This document shows positions 9,591 to 18,943 of a stretch of DNA of 64,000 bases, piece after piece. How positions within the stretch are numbered: the stretch's first letter is position 1; every line of letters begins with the position of its first letter. The notes under the pieces are model-generated. The model was not told the DNA's origin. It did no database searches and saw only the letters and a program-made list of their open reading frames with translations. Location of the stretch: positions 39,903 through 103,902 of the forward strand of contig JAOAIJ010000036.1 of the NCBI GenBank assembly GCA_026414765.1, in the 5' to 3' direction. The stretch comes from Clostridia bacterium. GTDB taxonomy: Bacteria; Bacillota; Clostridia; Acetivibrionales; DSM-27016. The position numbers and the translations under genes were made by a program.

Positions 9591-9765
9591 GTTTAAATAT
9601 AATTTTATATGCAGGAAATAATTAATATTTGTAGAAATATTAATTTATACATAAAATGTTTCTCACAACACCCCGGCTACTAAAAATAAACTCTGCAGCA
9701 AATAATTTTTTGAGTTCTGAAACTGCATAAACCAAACAAAATACTGATAAACCGGAGATGATGAT

Positions 9766-10731
9766 ATGGGGAAAAGGATGATATGCCTGGACATAGGCGG
9801 TACTAAAGTACTGGGAGCAGTATTTGACGAGAATAATAATATTCTATACAGGATTAAGAAGAAAACAAAAGCTGATAAAGGATATGAAAAGGTAGAAGAA
9901 ACCATAATAAAAGTAGTAGAAGAATTAATAAAAGAGGCTGGTATGAATATCAGCGATATATCTGCATTGGGAGCCGGTGCACCTGGTGTTATTAATGAAG
10001 ATACTGGCGAGATTATCTATGCTCCCAATATTCCATGGAAAAATTATAATATAAAAAAGATTATTGAAGATAAATTTGGTGTTCCTTTCGCTATTGCCAA
10101 CGATGTAAATGCGGGAACTCTTGGTGAATGGAAGTATGGTGCCGGCGTAGGTAAAAAGAATATAGTGGGTTTATTCGTTGGTACAGGTGTAGGCGGAGGA
10201 CTGGTTATAAACAATAGACTATATACAGGCTCAAAGCATGCAGCTGCTGAAATAGGACATATGGTATTGAATACGGAAGGACCATACTGCAACTGTGGAC
10301 AGAGAGGATGTTTAGAGGCTTACAGCAGTAAAATAGCAATGATGCGCGAAATAAGGATACAGATTGCAAGAGGGAGTAAGACAATACTTAAGGATTTGCT
10401 TGGTGAAGAGACCGCAGTGCTAAAAAGCAAAATTCTGAAAAAAGCTATAGATGCTAAAGATGAACTGGCTGTAGAAGTTCTTGACAGAGCTGTATACTAC
10501 ATGGCTGCGGCATCAGGTTCTCTGGTGAATATATTTAACCCCGACATGATTATTTTGGGCGGCGGGGTTATAGAAGCTCTAGGAGAATATATACTGCCCA
10601 TATTCAAAGGATATGTAAAAAGGTTTGCTTGGCCTCAGGCATTTGAGGGCATGGAGATTGTTCAATCAAAGCTGGGTGATGATGCGGTAATGTACGGTGC
10701 ACTGGCTATGGTGAACAGATTGGACAGGTAG
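9766..10731 (+). CDS. ROK-family sugar kinase, glucokinase-like
   Basis: Predicted cytoplasmic ATP-dependent hexose kinase. The N-terminus has the phosphate-binding M-I-C-L-D-I-G-G-T-K, followed by G-A-G-A-P-G, the catalytic Asp in A-I-A-N-D-V-N-A-G, G-T-G-V-G-G-G, the ROK zinc motif C-N-C-G-Q-R-G-C-L-E-A and N-P-D-M-I-I-L-G-G-G. Length 321 matches Bacillus GlcK. It is a kinase, not a ROK repressor, because there is no N-terminal helix-turn-helix. Glucose is the likely but unproven substrate. The start follows a weak ribosome binding site (GGAGATGATG). Confidence 0.88.
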   Translation: MGKRMICLDIGGTKVLGAVFDENNNILYRIKKKTKADKGYEKVEETIIKVVEELIKEAGMNISDISALGAGAPGVINEDTGEIIYAPNIPWKNYNIKKIIEDKFGVPFAIANDVNAGTLGEWKYGAGVGKKNIVGLFVGTGVGGGLVINNRLYTGSKHAAAEIGHMVLNTEGPYCNCGQRGCLEAYSSKIAMMREIRIQIARGSKTILKDLLGEETAVLKSKILKKAIDAKDELAVEVLDRAVYYMAAASGSLVNIFNPDMIILGGGVIEALGEYILPIFKGYVKRFAWPQAFEGMEIVQSKLGDDAVMYGALAMVNRLDR

Positions 10732-10827
10732 AAATAATAACTGATAGAAAAGTTATTTATGATGTAAGTTAAAAAAATAATTGATAAGGGCTAAAAATTG
10801 GAAAATTATCATATGAGCGGTGAAATA

Positions 10828-11469
10828 ATGAAGGAAAATAATTGTGGTTTAAGAGTAGGGATTTGTGGGGGGACTTTTGATCCAATTCACAATGGACATT
10901 TAGTGGTTGCAGAATATATAAGGCAAGAATTTGACCTTGACAGGGTTATGTTTATTCCCTCAGGTAACCCACCACACAAAGACAATACCAAAGTAACAGA
11001 TGCGGAATTGCGTTTTGCTATGGTGCAGGATGCAATACAAGGAAACCCTTTTTTTGAGGTTTCTAGGATTGAGATTGATAGAAAAGGGTATACGTATACA
11101 GTTGATACACTAAAGGCATTAAGGGAAATACATGGTAGCTCTTATCATTTGTTTTTCATAGTAGGTGCAGATGTAGTACCGGATTTGTTATCCTGGAAAA
11201 ACTATACGGAAGTTTTTGCCCTGTGTGAATTCATAGCTGTACTAAGGCCTGGATACAGCTACTCAAGCTTTTCGGATGAAATCAGAAAATTAGGGGAAAA
11301 ATATGGAGCTGTTATTCATACCCTTGAGGCACCACTTGTTGATATCTCCTCTACTGGTGTAAGAGAGAGGGTAAGAAGCGGCAAATCAATTAAGTATCTA
11401 GTACCTGATCCGGTTGAAAAATTTATTGCAGGCAAACAAATATATCGTGATGGAAGCAGCTATGTCTGA
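10828..11469 (+). CDS. nadD: Nicotinate-nucleotide adenylyltransferase
   Basis: Forms deamido-NAD from nicotinate mononucleotide and ATP. The Rossmann-type nucleotidylyltransferase core starts with R-V-G-I-C-G-G-T-F-D-P-I-H-N-G-H (signature GxFxPxHxGH) and ends with the I-S-S-T-G-V-R-E-R motif, both catalytic in NadD. About 213 residues from this ATG. Start choice is uncertain: in-frame alternatives are TTG 10798 (AAGGG 7 nt upstream) and ATG 10813. Followed by yqeK and rsfS, a conserved arrangement in Firmicutes. Confidence 0.92.
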   Translation: MKENNCGLRVGICGGTFDPIHNGHLVVAEYIRQEFDLDRVMFIPSGNPPHKDNTKVTDAELRFAMVQDAIQGNPFFEVSRIEIDRKGYTYTVDTLKALREIHGSSYHLFFIVGADVVPDLLSWKNYTEVFALCEFIAVLRPGYSYSSFSDEIRKLGEKYGAVIHTLEAPLVDISSTGVRERVRSGKSIKYLVPDPVEKFIAGKQIYRDGSSYV

Positions 11470-11523
11470 CAGGTGGTAGAGCTGGCATCAACATATCTTT
11501 AAAATAGGGTGAAAAGGTAAATT

Positions 11524-12108
11524 ATGACTATCAATGAAATGAAAAGTAAGCTTCAGGTTGAATTAAGGCCAAATAGGTTCAGCCATTCGGTAAATGTAAT
11601 GAATACAGCCATAGATTTGGCAAAAAAGTATAATGTCAACACTGAAAAAGCCGCAATTGCAGGATTGCTTCACGATTGTGCCAGGGATATAAGAGGGGAA
11701 AAGGTATTTAAGCTGTGTAGCGAATATGGTATTGAAGTGAATTACATAACAAAAAAGCAACCGGAGCTTTTACATGGGCCTTTAGGTTCCAGGCTGGCCA
11801 CTGTTGAGTACGGAGTTGAGGATGCTGATATAATCAGTGCAATAGATAGCCATACTACGGGCTGCAAAGATATGAGCCTGCTTTCTAAAATAGTTTTTCT
11901 TGCGGATTTTATTGAGCCTGCAAGAAACTTCCCTGGGGTAGATGAGGTAAGAAGGCTTGCTTTTGAAGATATAGATGCAGGTATGGTGTCAGCCTTTGAC
12001 AGAACCATCACATATGTTATTGAAAGGGGAGCGTTAATACATCCGGAAACTGTAGAGGCAAGAAATTTTATTGTTTACAGTTTGAGTAGACACGAGAGTA
12101 ACAAATAG
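11524..12108 (+). CDS. yqeK: HD-domain Ap4A hydrolase YqeK
   Basis: Metal-dependent phosphohydrolase of the YqeK family, which symmetrically cleaves diadenosine tetraphosphate. The 194-residue protein has R-F-S-H-S-V-N-V at the N-terminus, the metal-binding G-L-L-H-D-C-A-R-D, L-L-H-G-P-L-G-S and the YqeK-specific L-A-D-F-I-E-P-A-R-N-F-P-G-V. Position between nadD and rsfS is the usual one and strengthens the call. Confidence 0.9.
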   Translation: MTINEMKSKLQVELRPNRFSHSVNVMNTAIDLAKKYNVNTEKAAIAGLLHDCARDIRGEKVFKLCSEYGIEVNYITKKQPELLHGPLGSRLATVEYGVEDADIISAIDSHTTGCKDMSLLSKIVFLADFIEPARNFPGVDEVRRLAFEDIDAGMVSAFDRTITYVIERGALIHPETVEARNFIVYSLSRHESNK

Positions 12109-12135
12109 AAAAAAGTTTTCTACTGCAAAACCGGT

Positions 12136-12164
12136 TTGAAATTTATTCTGAATAGTGGTATAAT
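12136..12164 (+). promoter_or_regulatory. Sigma-A promoter upstream of rsfS
   Basis: TTGAAA (12136-12141), 17-bp spacer, TATAAT (12159-12164). It would allow rsfS to be transcribed apart from nadD-yqeK. Confidence 0.65.
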
Positions 12165-12229
12165 TCCTCTTAGCCTAAGCTTGTTTGGGTAGTTATTTTT
12201 TACATCAGTCTTAGAGAGGATGACTAGCT

Positions 12230-12568
12230 TTGAGTTCAATGAGAAGTTTAGATAAAATAGTGGAAATCTTGGAAAGCAAAAAGGCAAAGGATATAAGTGT
12301 AATCAGTATTAAAGAAATCTCAATACTAGCAGATTATTTTGTTATCTGCAGCGGTACTTCTTCTACTCATATAAAAGCTCTTGCAGATGAGCTTGAAGAA
12401 AAAATGAAGGAAGACGGATACAGCTTTTTTCACAAAGAAGGCTATAACAGTGCCAGATGGATTCTTCTAGATTATGGCGAGGTAGTTGTGCATATATTCC
12501 ATGATGAGGACAGGAGTTTTTACAATCTTGAAAGACTTTGGTCCGATGGTGTAGTAATGTATAAGTGA
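12230..12568 (+). CDS. rsfS: Ribosomal silencing factor RsfS
   Basis: RsfS binds uL14 on the large ribosomal subunit and blocks subunit joining in starvation. The 112-residue protein fits the family in length and motifs: L-E-S-K-K-A-K-D-I near the start, D-Y-F-V-I-C-S-G-T-S-S-T-H-I, the central H-K-E-G-Y-N-S-A-R-W-I-L-L-D-Y-G and V-V-V-H-I-F-H. It probably starts at TTG 12230, since AGAGAGGA lies 9 nt upstream; the ATG at 12239 is an alternative. Confidence 0.92.
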   Translation: MSSMRSLDKIVEILESKKAKDISVISIKEISILADYFVICSGTSSTHIKALADELEEKMKEDGYSFFHKEGYNSARWILLDYGEVVVHIFHDEDRSFYNLERLWSDGVVMYK

Positions 12569-12589
12569 TTGATGATAGCTGTAAGGCCC

Positions 12590-12632
12590 AATCTCATGTG
12601 GCGCTGGTGTTGCGTTATATGAGATTTTGCTT
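12590..12632 (+). terminator. Probable terminator after rsfS
   Basis: AATCTCAT (12590-12597) and ATGAGATT (12619-12626) form a stem with a 21-nt loop, followed by TTGCTTTATTT. Moderate strength. Confidence 0.5.
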
Positions 12633-12703
12633 TATTTACCGAATAGAAAATCAACTGGCACAACAGGTTAAGCTAAAAGTGTTTTATATTAGAGGAGTTT
12701 TTT

Positions 12704-13351
12704 ATGAAATATCAAATTGATGCAATAGTATTTGACTTTGATGGTGTTATTGTTGATTCAGGGGCCGATATTGCAAATGCAGTTTGTCATACTCTTAGAG
12801 CTTTCGGCAAGCCCTTACTTACCCGGGGTGAAATCATTTCATATGTAGGGCGTGGAGCAGAACAGCTTATAAGGAGCTGCTTTAAGAATTGTAATGAAGA
12901 TATGGTTAAAGAGGCTTTACCGGTTTTTAAACGTTATTATCTGGATAACTGCATTGTTGATACTAAATTATATGATAATGTTAAAGCAACATTAGAATTC
13001 TTTAAAGATAAAAAAATGGCTGTATTTACAAACAAGCCAGAGGACTTAACTCATAAAATATTGGTGAATCTTGGCATTTCAGTGTACTTTAAAGTAGTTA
13101 TCGGACCGGAGTCGGTAGGAAGAATGAAACCGGATCCTGAAGGGCTGCTGAGGATTATCGATGTTTTTGGTGTACAGCCCGGCAGAACTATTATGGTTGG
13201 GGATACATATACGGATGTGGAAGTAGGAAAAAGGGCTGGGACGCGCACCTGCGGCGTGACATATGGTCTTGGTGATACCGGTAGGCTGGAAAGGATAGGT
13301 CCGGATGTGCTGACAGATGATATAGGGAAGCTTCCTGAATTCATAGAGTAA
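12704..13351 (+). CDS. HAD-superfamily phosphatase, phosphoglycolate phosphatase-like
   Basis: The 215-residue protein has all four HAD motifs: D-F-D-G-V-I-V-D-S with both catalytic aspartates, F-T-N-K-P, the lysine of K-P-D-P-E-G, and V-G-D-T-Y-T-D-V-E-V-G. A helical cap domain lies between motifs 1 and 2 (subclass I, Gph/PpaX type). Physiological substrate is uncertain: phosphoglycolate, pyrophosphate (PpaX) or another small phosphate ester. Strong ribosome binding site (GAGGAG). It faces the acyl-CoA synthetase gene and shares a bidirectional terminator with it. Confidence 0.85.
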   Translation: MKYQIDAIVFDFDGVIVDSGADIANAVCHTLRAFGKPLLTRGEIISYVGRGAEQLIRSCFKNCNEDMVKEALPVFKRYYLDNCIVDTKLYDNVKATLEFFKDKKMAVFTNKPEDLTHKILVNLGISVYFKVVIGPESVGRMKPDPEGLLRIIDVFGVQPGRTIMVGDTYTDVEVGKRAGTRTCGVTYGLGDTGRLERIGPDVLTDDIGKLPEFIE

Positions 13352-13354
13352 AAG

Positions 13355-13389
13355 CTAGAGGAAGGGAGTTGTTTCCCTTCCTCTAGTTT
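13355..13389. terminator. Bidirectional terminator between convergent genes
   Basis: Perfect 13-bp stem, CTAGAGGAAGGGA (13355-13367) with TCCCTTCCTCTAG (13374-13386), followed by TTTTTAT on the plus strand and preceded by AAAA for the minus strand. Confidence 0.88.
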
Positions 13390-15162
13390 TTATACGTATC
13401 TTTTTATTTTCTTAGTGGTAGTCTTAATAAACTCGTTTTCGCGTATCGAAAAGTCTCTTATCCTTTTATATATCGGCATATTTTTATTGATATTTTTTAT
13501 TTCCTCCTTGATAACTCTTAAAATATCCTCCTTTGAAATATCAGGGAGTTTGAGTTTCTCTTTTATAGTGGCGAAATCAGGTACAATTTGTGCATTTACC
13601 GTTGTGTCACCCGTATTGCCGTCATATTCTCCCCAAACGAGGGATTCCAGGACATACGAGCTTTTATTAATATAAGACTCAATTTCTTCAGGAAAAATAT
13701 TCTTCCCGTTTTTTGTGACAATAACATTCTTCTTTCTCCCCGTAATATAGTAAAAGCCTGATTTGTCCGAATACCCAAGATCTCCTGTGCAGAACCATTC
13801 ACCCTTCAGAACCTTATCGGTGGCATCTTGATTCTCGAAATATCCAATCATAACATTATCGCCTTTTACCATAAGCTCACCAACCCCGTTTTCATCCGGA
13901 GCATCTATCTTAACTTCAACACCGGGCAAGGGAAGACCTACAGAAGAATCTTTATACGCATAATCCCTGTTGCCAATGACTAATGGAGAACATTCGGTAA
14001 GTCCATATCCCTGAAGAACGGGTATCCCCATAGATCTGAAGCATTTGGAAACGCCGGGGTCGATAGCCGCAGCACCTGTAAGGACAAGTCTAATCCTACC
14101 TCCAAGTGTATCATGTATTTGTTTGAACAGTTTTCTTCTTAAGTCTATCCTAAGTAGTCTCAAAAGCCATGTACTAATAAAAATAGCCAGTTTCAACTTA
14201 AGCTTCAGTACCCTTTTTTTCGATACCTGATCCCAGATTTTTTTATGCATGCTTTCCAATATCAGTGGAACTGTAAGCAGAACAGTTGGTTTAATTTCTC
14301 TGAGATTTTTTGCAATATGCTTTAAACCTTCATTAAAGCTGATAGTTGCTCCGCTGTATATGAGCGCCAAAAAACCCAGACTGCACTCATATGTATGGTG
14401 AATAGGAAGTATTGATAGTGAAGAGTCGTTGCTATCTATATATACAGTAGAAAGTACTGCAATAATATCAAAGCATATGTTTTTATGTGACAACATAACG
14501 CCTTTTGCGTAATCTGTGGTGCCTGACGTGAATAATAGCATATTCATGGCGTCACTATCTATTTTTGCATCAATAAACGATTTGTTACCTGAATCTATTA
14601 GAATTTTGCCTCTTTCTACAAGTTGGTTGAAGGATTTAAAACTGTCAGCTGATACGTTAGTCTGTGACGGTATACCTGCATGAATAGCCGAAGCAGATAC
14701 AGGCTCATCCTGGTGTATTCCTGTAGTATCCATACAGATGAAGTGCTTGAGGTATGGCGTAGAGCGAGAAATTCTGCACATTTCATTATGGAATTTCTCT
14801 GAATAGATTACAGCTTCTGCTTTAGACTTAATCAGAAGATTTTCTATTTCTGAGCCCGGCAGCTCTTTGTCGAGTGGGACTACTACACCTGTTCCGTTAA
14901 CTATGGACAAGTAGGATACACACCACTCATAGCGGTTTTCACCGATTAAAGCTATGTGCATACCTTTTAAGCCTAAAGCTGTCAGTGCAGTTCCCAATGC
15001 ATCAACATCATTTTTAAACTCAGTATAGCTTACTGCTTTATAGATATCCTCTTTATTTTTAATGAAGAAGGCATTGGTATCTCCAAAAAGGCTCTGACTT
15101 TGTTGAAGCATGTCTTTTAAGTCATTTATAGGCCTGACCGCATAATTCCCACGTTTTACCAT
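13390..15162 (-). CDS. Long-chain-fatty-acid-CoA ligase (AMP-forming), paralogue 1
   Basis: ANL-superfamily adenylating enzyme, 590 residues. AMP-binding motifs seen in order: L-L-F-T-S-G-T-T-D-Y-A-K-G-V (P-loop-like A3), G-Y-G-L-T-E-C-S-P (A5), W-F-C-T-G-D-L-G-Y (A7), and I-T-G-R-K-K-N-V-I-V followed by N-G-K-N-I-F-P-E-E (A8 and C-terminal subdomain). It matches FadD15-type acyl-CoA synthetases. The ribosome binding site AAGGGGTG lies upstream. It is the downstream copy of a tandem pair transcribed on the minus strand; the two share much of their sequence. Substrate chain length is unknown. Confidence 0.88.
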   Translation of the reverse strand: MVKRGNYAVRPINDLKDMLQQSQSLFGDTNAFFIKNKEDIYKAVSYTEFKNDVDALGTALTALGLKGMHIALIGENRYEWCVSYLSIVNGTGVVVPLDKELPGSEIENLLIKSKAEAVIYSEKFHNEMCRISRSTPYLKHFICMDTTGIHQDEPVSASAIHAGIPSQTNVSADSFKSFNQLVERGKILIDSGNKSFIDAKIDSDAMNMLLFTSGTTDYAKGVMLSHKNICFDIIAVLSTVYIDSNDSSLSILPIHHTYECSLGFLALIYSGATISFNEGLKHIAKNLREIKPTVLLTVPLILESMHKKIWDQVSKKRVLKLKLKLAIFISTWLLRLLRIDLRRKLFKQIHDTLGGRIRLVLTGAAAIDPGVSKCFRSMGIPVLQGYGLTECSPLVIGNRDYAYKDSSVGLPLPGVEVKIDAPDENGVGELMVKGDNVMIGYFENQDATDKVLKGEWFCTGDLGYSDKSGFYYITGRKKNVIVTKNGKNIFPEEIESYINKSSYVLESLVWGEYDGNTGDTTVNAQIVPDFATIKEKLKLPDISKEDILRVIKEEIKNINKNMPIYKRIRDFSIRENEFIKTTTKKIKRYV

Positions 15163-15299
15163 TTATCAAACACCCCTTAAGGAAAAAAGAATAAAGAGTA
15201 AACTTAGCTCACTTGGCTAAGATGTAATTTGTTTATTCAAATTTCCGTGAATATGCTCTAAGTCGTTGTATAAGAAATATGGCCTACCACCACAACGAG

Positions 15300-17054
15300 T
15301 TAACTTATTTTTTCTACATAACGTTTAATTTTCTTGGTTGTAGTTTTTTCAAATTCATTTTCCCTTATTGAGAAATCCCGGATGCGTTTGTAAAGTGGCA
15401 TTATTCTGTTGGCTGATTTTATCTCCAGACTGATTATTTTTAATATATCTTCATATGAAGGATTTTCAAGCTTTAACTTTTCTTTGATTGATTCGATATA
15501 TGGAACTATCTGTGCATTTACATAGGTTTCGCCTGACTCTTCATCATACCTGCCCCAAACCAGTGATTCCTGTATATAAGGACTTTTGTTGAGATAAGCT
15601 TCAACTTCCTCAGGAAAAATATTTTTTCCGTTTTTAGTCACAATGACATTTTTCTTTCTTCCTGTTATATAGAAAAATCCTGAATCATCCATATGTCCAA
15701 GGTCTCCAGTGAAAAACCAACCGTCTTTTAGTACCTTTTCTGTGGCAAGTTTGTTCTCGAAGTACCCCAACATTACATTATTCCCTTTGACGGCAAGTTC
15801 ACCTATTCCATCGCTGTTTATATCAACAAGCTTAACCTCCACACCCGGTAAAGGCTGCCCTATGGAAGAATTTCTAAAGGCTTTTTCTCTGTTAACTGTT
15901 ACTATTGGTGCACATTCGGTAAGTCCATAGCCCTGAAGCAAATTGATACCCATGGCTCTGAATCCCGCCAGGACTTTGGGGTCTATTGCGGCGGCACCTG
16001 ATATTATCAACCTGACTCTTCCCCCGATATTATCATGAACTTGCTTAAAGAGTTTCTTACGTATATCTATACCTAAAAAATTATAAAGAATATTGCTTAT
16101 AAACAAGGCAACTTTAAGCTTAGCCTTCATTCCTTTTTTCTTTGATGCTTGTTCCCAGATCTTCTTATACATGTTTTCAAGTATCAGAGGCACTAGAAAA
16201 AGAATGGTAGGGCTTGTCTCTTTGAGATTTTTTGCTATATGCTTCAATCCTTCGTTGAATGATACTGTACATCCGTTATAAATCATGACCAGAAAACCTG
16301 CGGTACATTCATAAGTATGGTGTATAGGCAAGATTGACAGAGAAGAATCGCTGCTGCAAATAAATAATGACTCACAGACTGCCATAATATCTGCACATAT
16401 ATTCTTGTGAGAAAGCATAACGCCTTTGGCAAGATCTGTAGTACCCGATGTGAAAAGCAGAATACTCAACTTCTCAGAGTCTATTTCTGCATCAATAAAA
16501 CACCTGTCTCCCGATAAAAGCAATTCCTTGCCCTTGCTTATCAATTTGCTGTATGAAAGGAATTTACCATCAGTATTCTCAAATAAATCCTTTTGGTGAT
16601 TATTTTTTGATTCTTTATAATCCATCCTGATAAAATACTTAATAGATGGGAGAGTTGCAGCTATCATTTTCATCTCCTTATCAAGCTTGTTTGAGAAAAT
16701 AACTGCTGAAGCTTCGGATCTTATTAAAAGATTTTCTATTTCTGTTAAAGGTAGTTCCTTATCAAGAGGGACAATGACACCTACGCCATTAACTGTTGAA
16801 AGATAGGTTACACACCATTCATATCTGTTTTCGCCTATAACAGCAATGTACTTCCCCTTTAGCCCCAGGCTTGTCAAAGCTGTACCCAGAGCATCAATAT
16901 CGCTGCTGAACTGGGAGTACTTGACTCCGGTATAGTTGTTGTCATCAATTTTCAAAAGGAAAGCGTTATTATCTGGGTACAGACTCACACTTTGCTCAAC
17001 CATATCCTTAAGGTTTTTTATGGGCCTAACATTATAAAGGGGGTCAAATATCAT
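15300..17054 (-). CDS. Long-chain-fatty-acid-CoA ligase (AMP-forming), paralogue 2
   Basis: 584 residues, a clear paralogue of the next gene downstream (same N-terminal V-R-P-I-K-N-L-K-D-M, same L-L-F-T-S-G-T-T, G-Y-G-L-T-E-C-A-P, W-F-F-T-G-D-L-G, I-T-G-R-K-K-N-V-I-V motifs, same C-terminal T-T-T-K-K-I-K-R-Y-V). Shine-Dalgarno AAGGAGTGAT precedes the ATG. The pair is separated by 137 nt in which I see no terminator, so co-transcription is likely. Probably makes acyl-CoA or acyl-AMP for lipid remodelling; the role is not shown by context. Confidence 0.88.
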   Translation of the reverse strand: MIFDPLYNVRPIKNLKDMVEQSVSLYPDNNAFLLKIDDNNYTGVKYSQFSSDIDALGTALTSLGLKGKYIAVIGENRYEWCVTYLSTVNGVGVIVPLDKELPLTEIENLLIRSEASAVIFSNKLDKEMKMIAATLPSIKYFIRMDYKESKNNHQKDLFENTDGKFLSYSKLISKGKELLLSGDRCFIDAEIDSEKLSILLFTSGTTDLAKGVMLSHKNICADIMAVCESLFICSSDSSLSILPIHHTYECTAGFLVMIYNGCTVSFNEGLKHIAKNLKETSPTILFLVPLILENMYKKIWEQASKKKGMKAKLKVALFISNILYNFLGIDIRKKLFKQVHDNIGGRVRLIISGAAAIDPKVLAGFRAMGINLLQGYGLTECAPIVTVNREKAFRNSSIGQPLPGVEVKLVDINSDGIGELAVKGNNVMLGYFENKLATEKVLKDGWFFTGDLGHMDDSGFFYITGRKKNVIVTKNGKNIFPEEVEAYLNKSPYIQESLVWGRYDEESGETYVNAQIVPYIESIKEKLKLENPSYEDILKIISLEIKSANRIMPLYKRIRDFSIRENEFEKTTTKKIKRYVEKIS

Positions 17055-17365
17055 AAAAATATCACTCCTTCGTGATGTTCATACTCATGAAAAGCTTAAT
17101 TTTGAATCCGCAAGAAGCATCACAATTTATTATATATTAGTTTTGTCTGATATTAAAGTACTGTTTTCTGTCGATGCATGATGCGGCTATATGAGTAGTT
17201 TCCGAGAGATAGCAGCTTTTGCATACAGTATATACACTAAGGGAAGAACCGGTATTACAGATTTAGCTGATATCCGGGCATGCTGACAGCTTGTATATTC
17301 ATTATACTATATAATATTTATGAATGGGCTAAAATTTGCCAAAAAATATATTTTATATAAAAAAA
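17055..17365. other. Intergenic region without a recognised gene
   Basis: About 310 bp upstream of the minus-strand acyl-CoA ligase pair. It must contain that operon's promoter but no convincing -35/-10 pair stood out, and I saw no RNA motif or conserved small frame. Confidence 0.4.
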
Positions 17366-17395
17366 TGCACGAGCAGTCAGTGAGCTGCTTGTGCA
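17366..17395 (-). terminator. Terminator of dacF
   Basis: TGCACGAGCA (17366-17375) and TGCTTGTGCA (17386-17395) form a 10-bp stem. On the minus strand it is followed by a run of Ts (complement of AAAAAA at 17360-17365). Confidence 0.75.
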
Positions 17396-17422
17396 ATATG
17401 ATCATATAGTACTTTTCCTTCA

Positions 17423-18706
17423 TCAGCTCCTATATCTTCGCAGCCTTGAAGCTCTTGATATCTTCTTCAGAACAATTCTCAGTATTATGAATGATACTAG
17501 TGTGATTACAATTCCGATGATTATTCTTTTAAGCAGCGGGCTGCTTATAAAAGCTTTAACATCATCCCGTACCTCTGCTTTGAAACTTTTCTCTACATTT
17601 CTGGACGCAATGATGTTAATTTTTCCGAGGGGTATGCCCTGTCGTTTGTACTCTATATATCCCATTATGTCACCTTTTTTTACAGGTGCTTTAACATCAG
17701 TCATGGTGAATTTTACGTTTTCTTCAATGTTATGCAGGTTTTCATCATTGGGCAGTAAGGCAGAAAGACTGTCTGAAGTAATCAGTTCAAGGTATCCGTC
17801 GTCCTTTGCATCAGTAACTGTAATCTTCTTAACCTGCTCATCAGCTTTTGCAAATTGCTGAATAGAAAAATTTTTGAAGCCATATTCCAGGAGCTTTTCC
17901 GAAAGACTGTATACATTTGTAGCTGAAGCTATGCTTTTTACGCCGAAAACAATTGCAACCAACTCCACGCCTTCCTTATTCTTTGCTGAAGATACAAGAT
18001 TATGGCCTGCTTTGCTGGTATATCCCGTTTTTATACCAGTTATTTCGGAAAATAAATCTGATTTATAGTAAAAAAGTTTGTTTGTAGTATATAGAGTATC
18101 CCATTTACTGTGCTTGTTTGTAGGGGTCATGTCGTACTTGGATTTTGCTACAATCCTCTTGAAGTCCTTGTTTTTCATTGCATACAGTGAAATCTTGGCC
18201 ATATCGCTTACTGTTGTATAATGGTTGTCATCATGCATACCGTTAGTATTAACATAGTGAGTGTTGACAGCACCAATTTCACCGGCTTTTTTGTTCATCA
18301 TTTCTACAAAATCCTCAGTACTGCCTGCAATGTTTTCTGCAATAATATTAGCTGTTTCATTTGCGGACTTTATAAGGAGAGCGTGTAGAAGATCTTCCAA
18401 AGTAAGCTTTTCACCTTCCATGATTCCAATATTCATTCCACCTTTACCCGGATCAATGGCTTTTTTACTTGCGGTCATGACCTGATCCAGCTTTCCGGTT
18501 TCAAGAGCAAGGATAGCTGTCATTATTTTGGTTGTACTTGCGGGATACAATTTCTGGTTGGAATCCTTTTCATAGAGAACCTGACCTGAATTAAGATCTA
18601 AAAGCATATAAGAAGGAGCGGCAATATCAAGAGTTTCCGCATGGGAAACAGGAATATTCAGGATTATGAACAGAATCATAGTAATTAATGAAAGAAATTT
18701 TTTCAT
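17423..18706 (-). CDS. dacF: D-alanyl-D-alanine carboxypeptidase, DacF-type
   Basis: Penicillin-binding protein of the S11 family that trims stem peptides of peptidoglycan. An N-terminal signal peptide ends near S-H-A-E (about residue 24). The active-site triad motifs are present: S-T-T-K, S-A-N (in K-S-A-N-E-T-A-N) and K-T-G (in I-K-T-G-Y-T-S-K-A-G). A C-terminal PBP5-like beta domain is followed by one membrane segment near residue 395 and a basic tail. Length 427. In Bacillus DacF acts in spore cortex synthesis; DacA-like housekeeping activity is equally possible here. GGAGGC precedes the start. Confidence 0.9.
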   Translation of the reverse strand: MKKFLSLITMILFIILNIPVSHAETLDIAAPSYMLLDLNSGQVLYEKDSNQKLYPASTTKIMTAILALETGKLDQVMTASKKAIDPGKGGMNIGIMEGEKLTLEDLLHALLIKSANETANIIAENIAGSTEDFVEMMNKKAGEIGAVNTHYVNTNGMHDDNHYTTVSDMAKISLYAMKNKDFKRIVAKSKYDMTPTNKHSKWDTLYTTNKLFYYKSDLFSEITGIKTGYTSKAGHNLVSSAKNKEGVELVAIVFGVKSIASATNVYSLSEKLLEYGFKNFSIQQFAKADEQVKKITVTDAKDDGYLELITSDSLSALLPNDENLHNIEENVKFTMTDVKAPVKKGDIMGYIEYKRQGIPLGKINIIASRNVEKSFKAEVRDDVKAFISSPLLKRIIIGIVITLVSFIILRIVLKKISRASRLRRYRS

Positions 18707-18943
18707 TTAAGCCTCCGGAAAAGTAAATTTGCTTTCAATTTTATCCCTTGTACAGGTGCCTCAGTTTCAGTGTAATAATTGTTTGCAATTTGGCAAATAA
18801 AAGTATACCAGAAAAGTCACTAAAAATGTACTAATAATTTAAAATATTTTTAGTAAAAAAAAGGAAAATGTAAACTTTTATAGAAAATATTCAATGACAT
18901 AAAATGCGATATTATAACAAAATATTACATGGGAGGTAATAAG

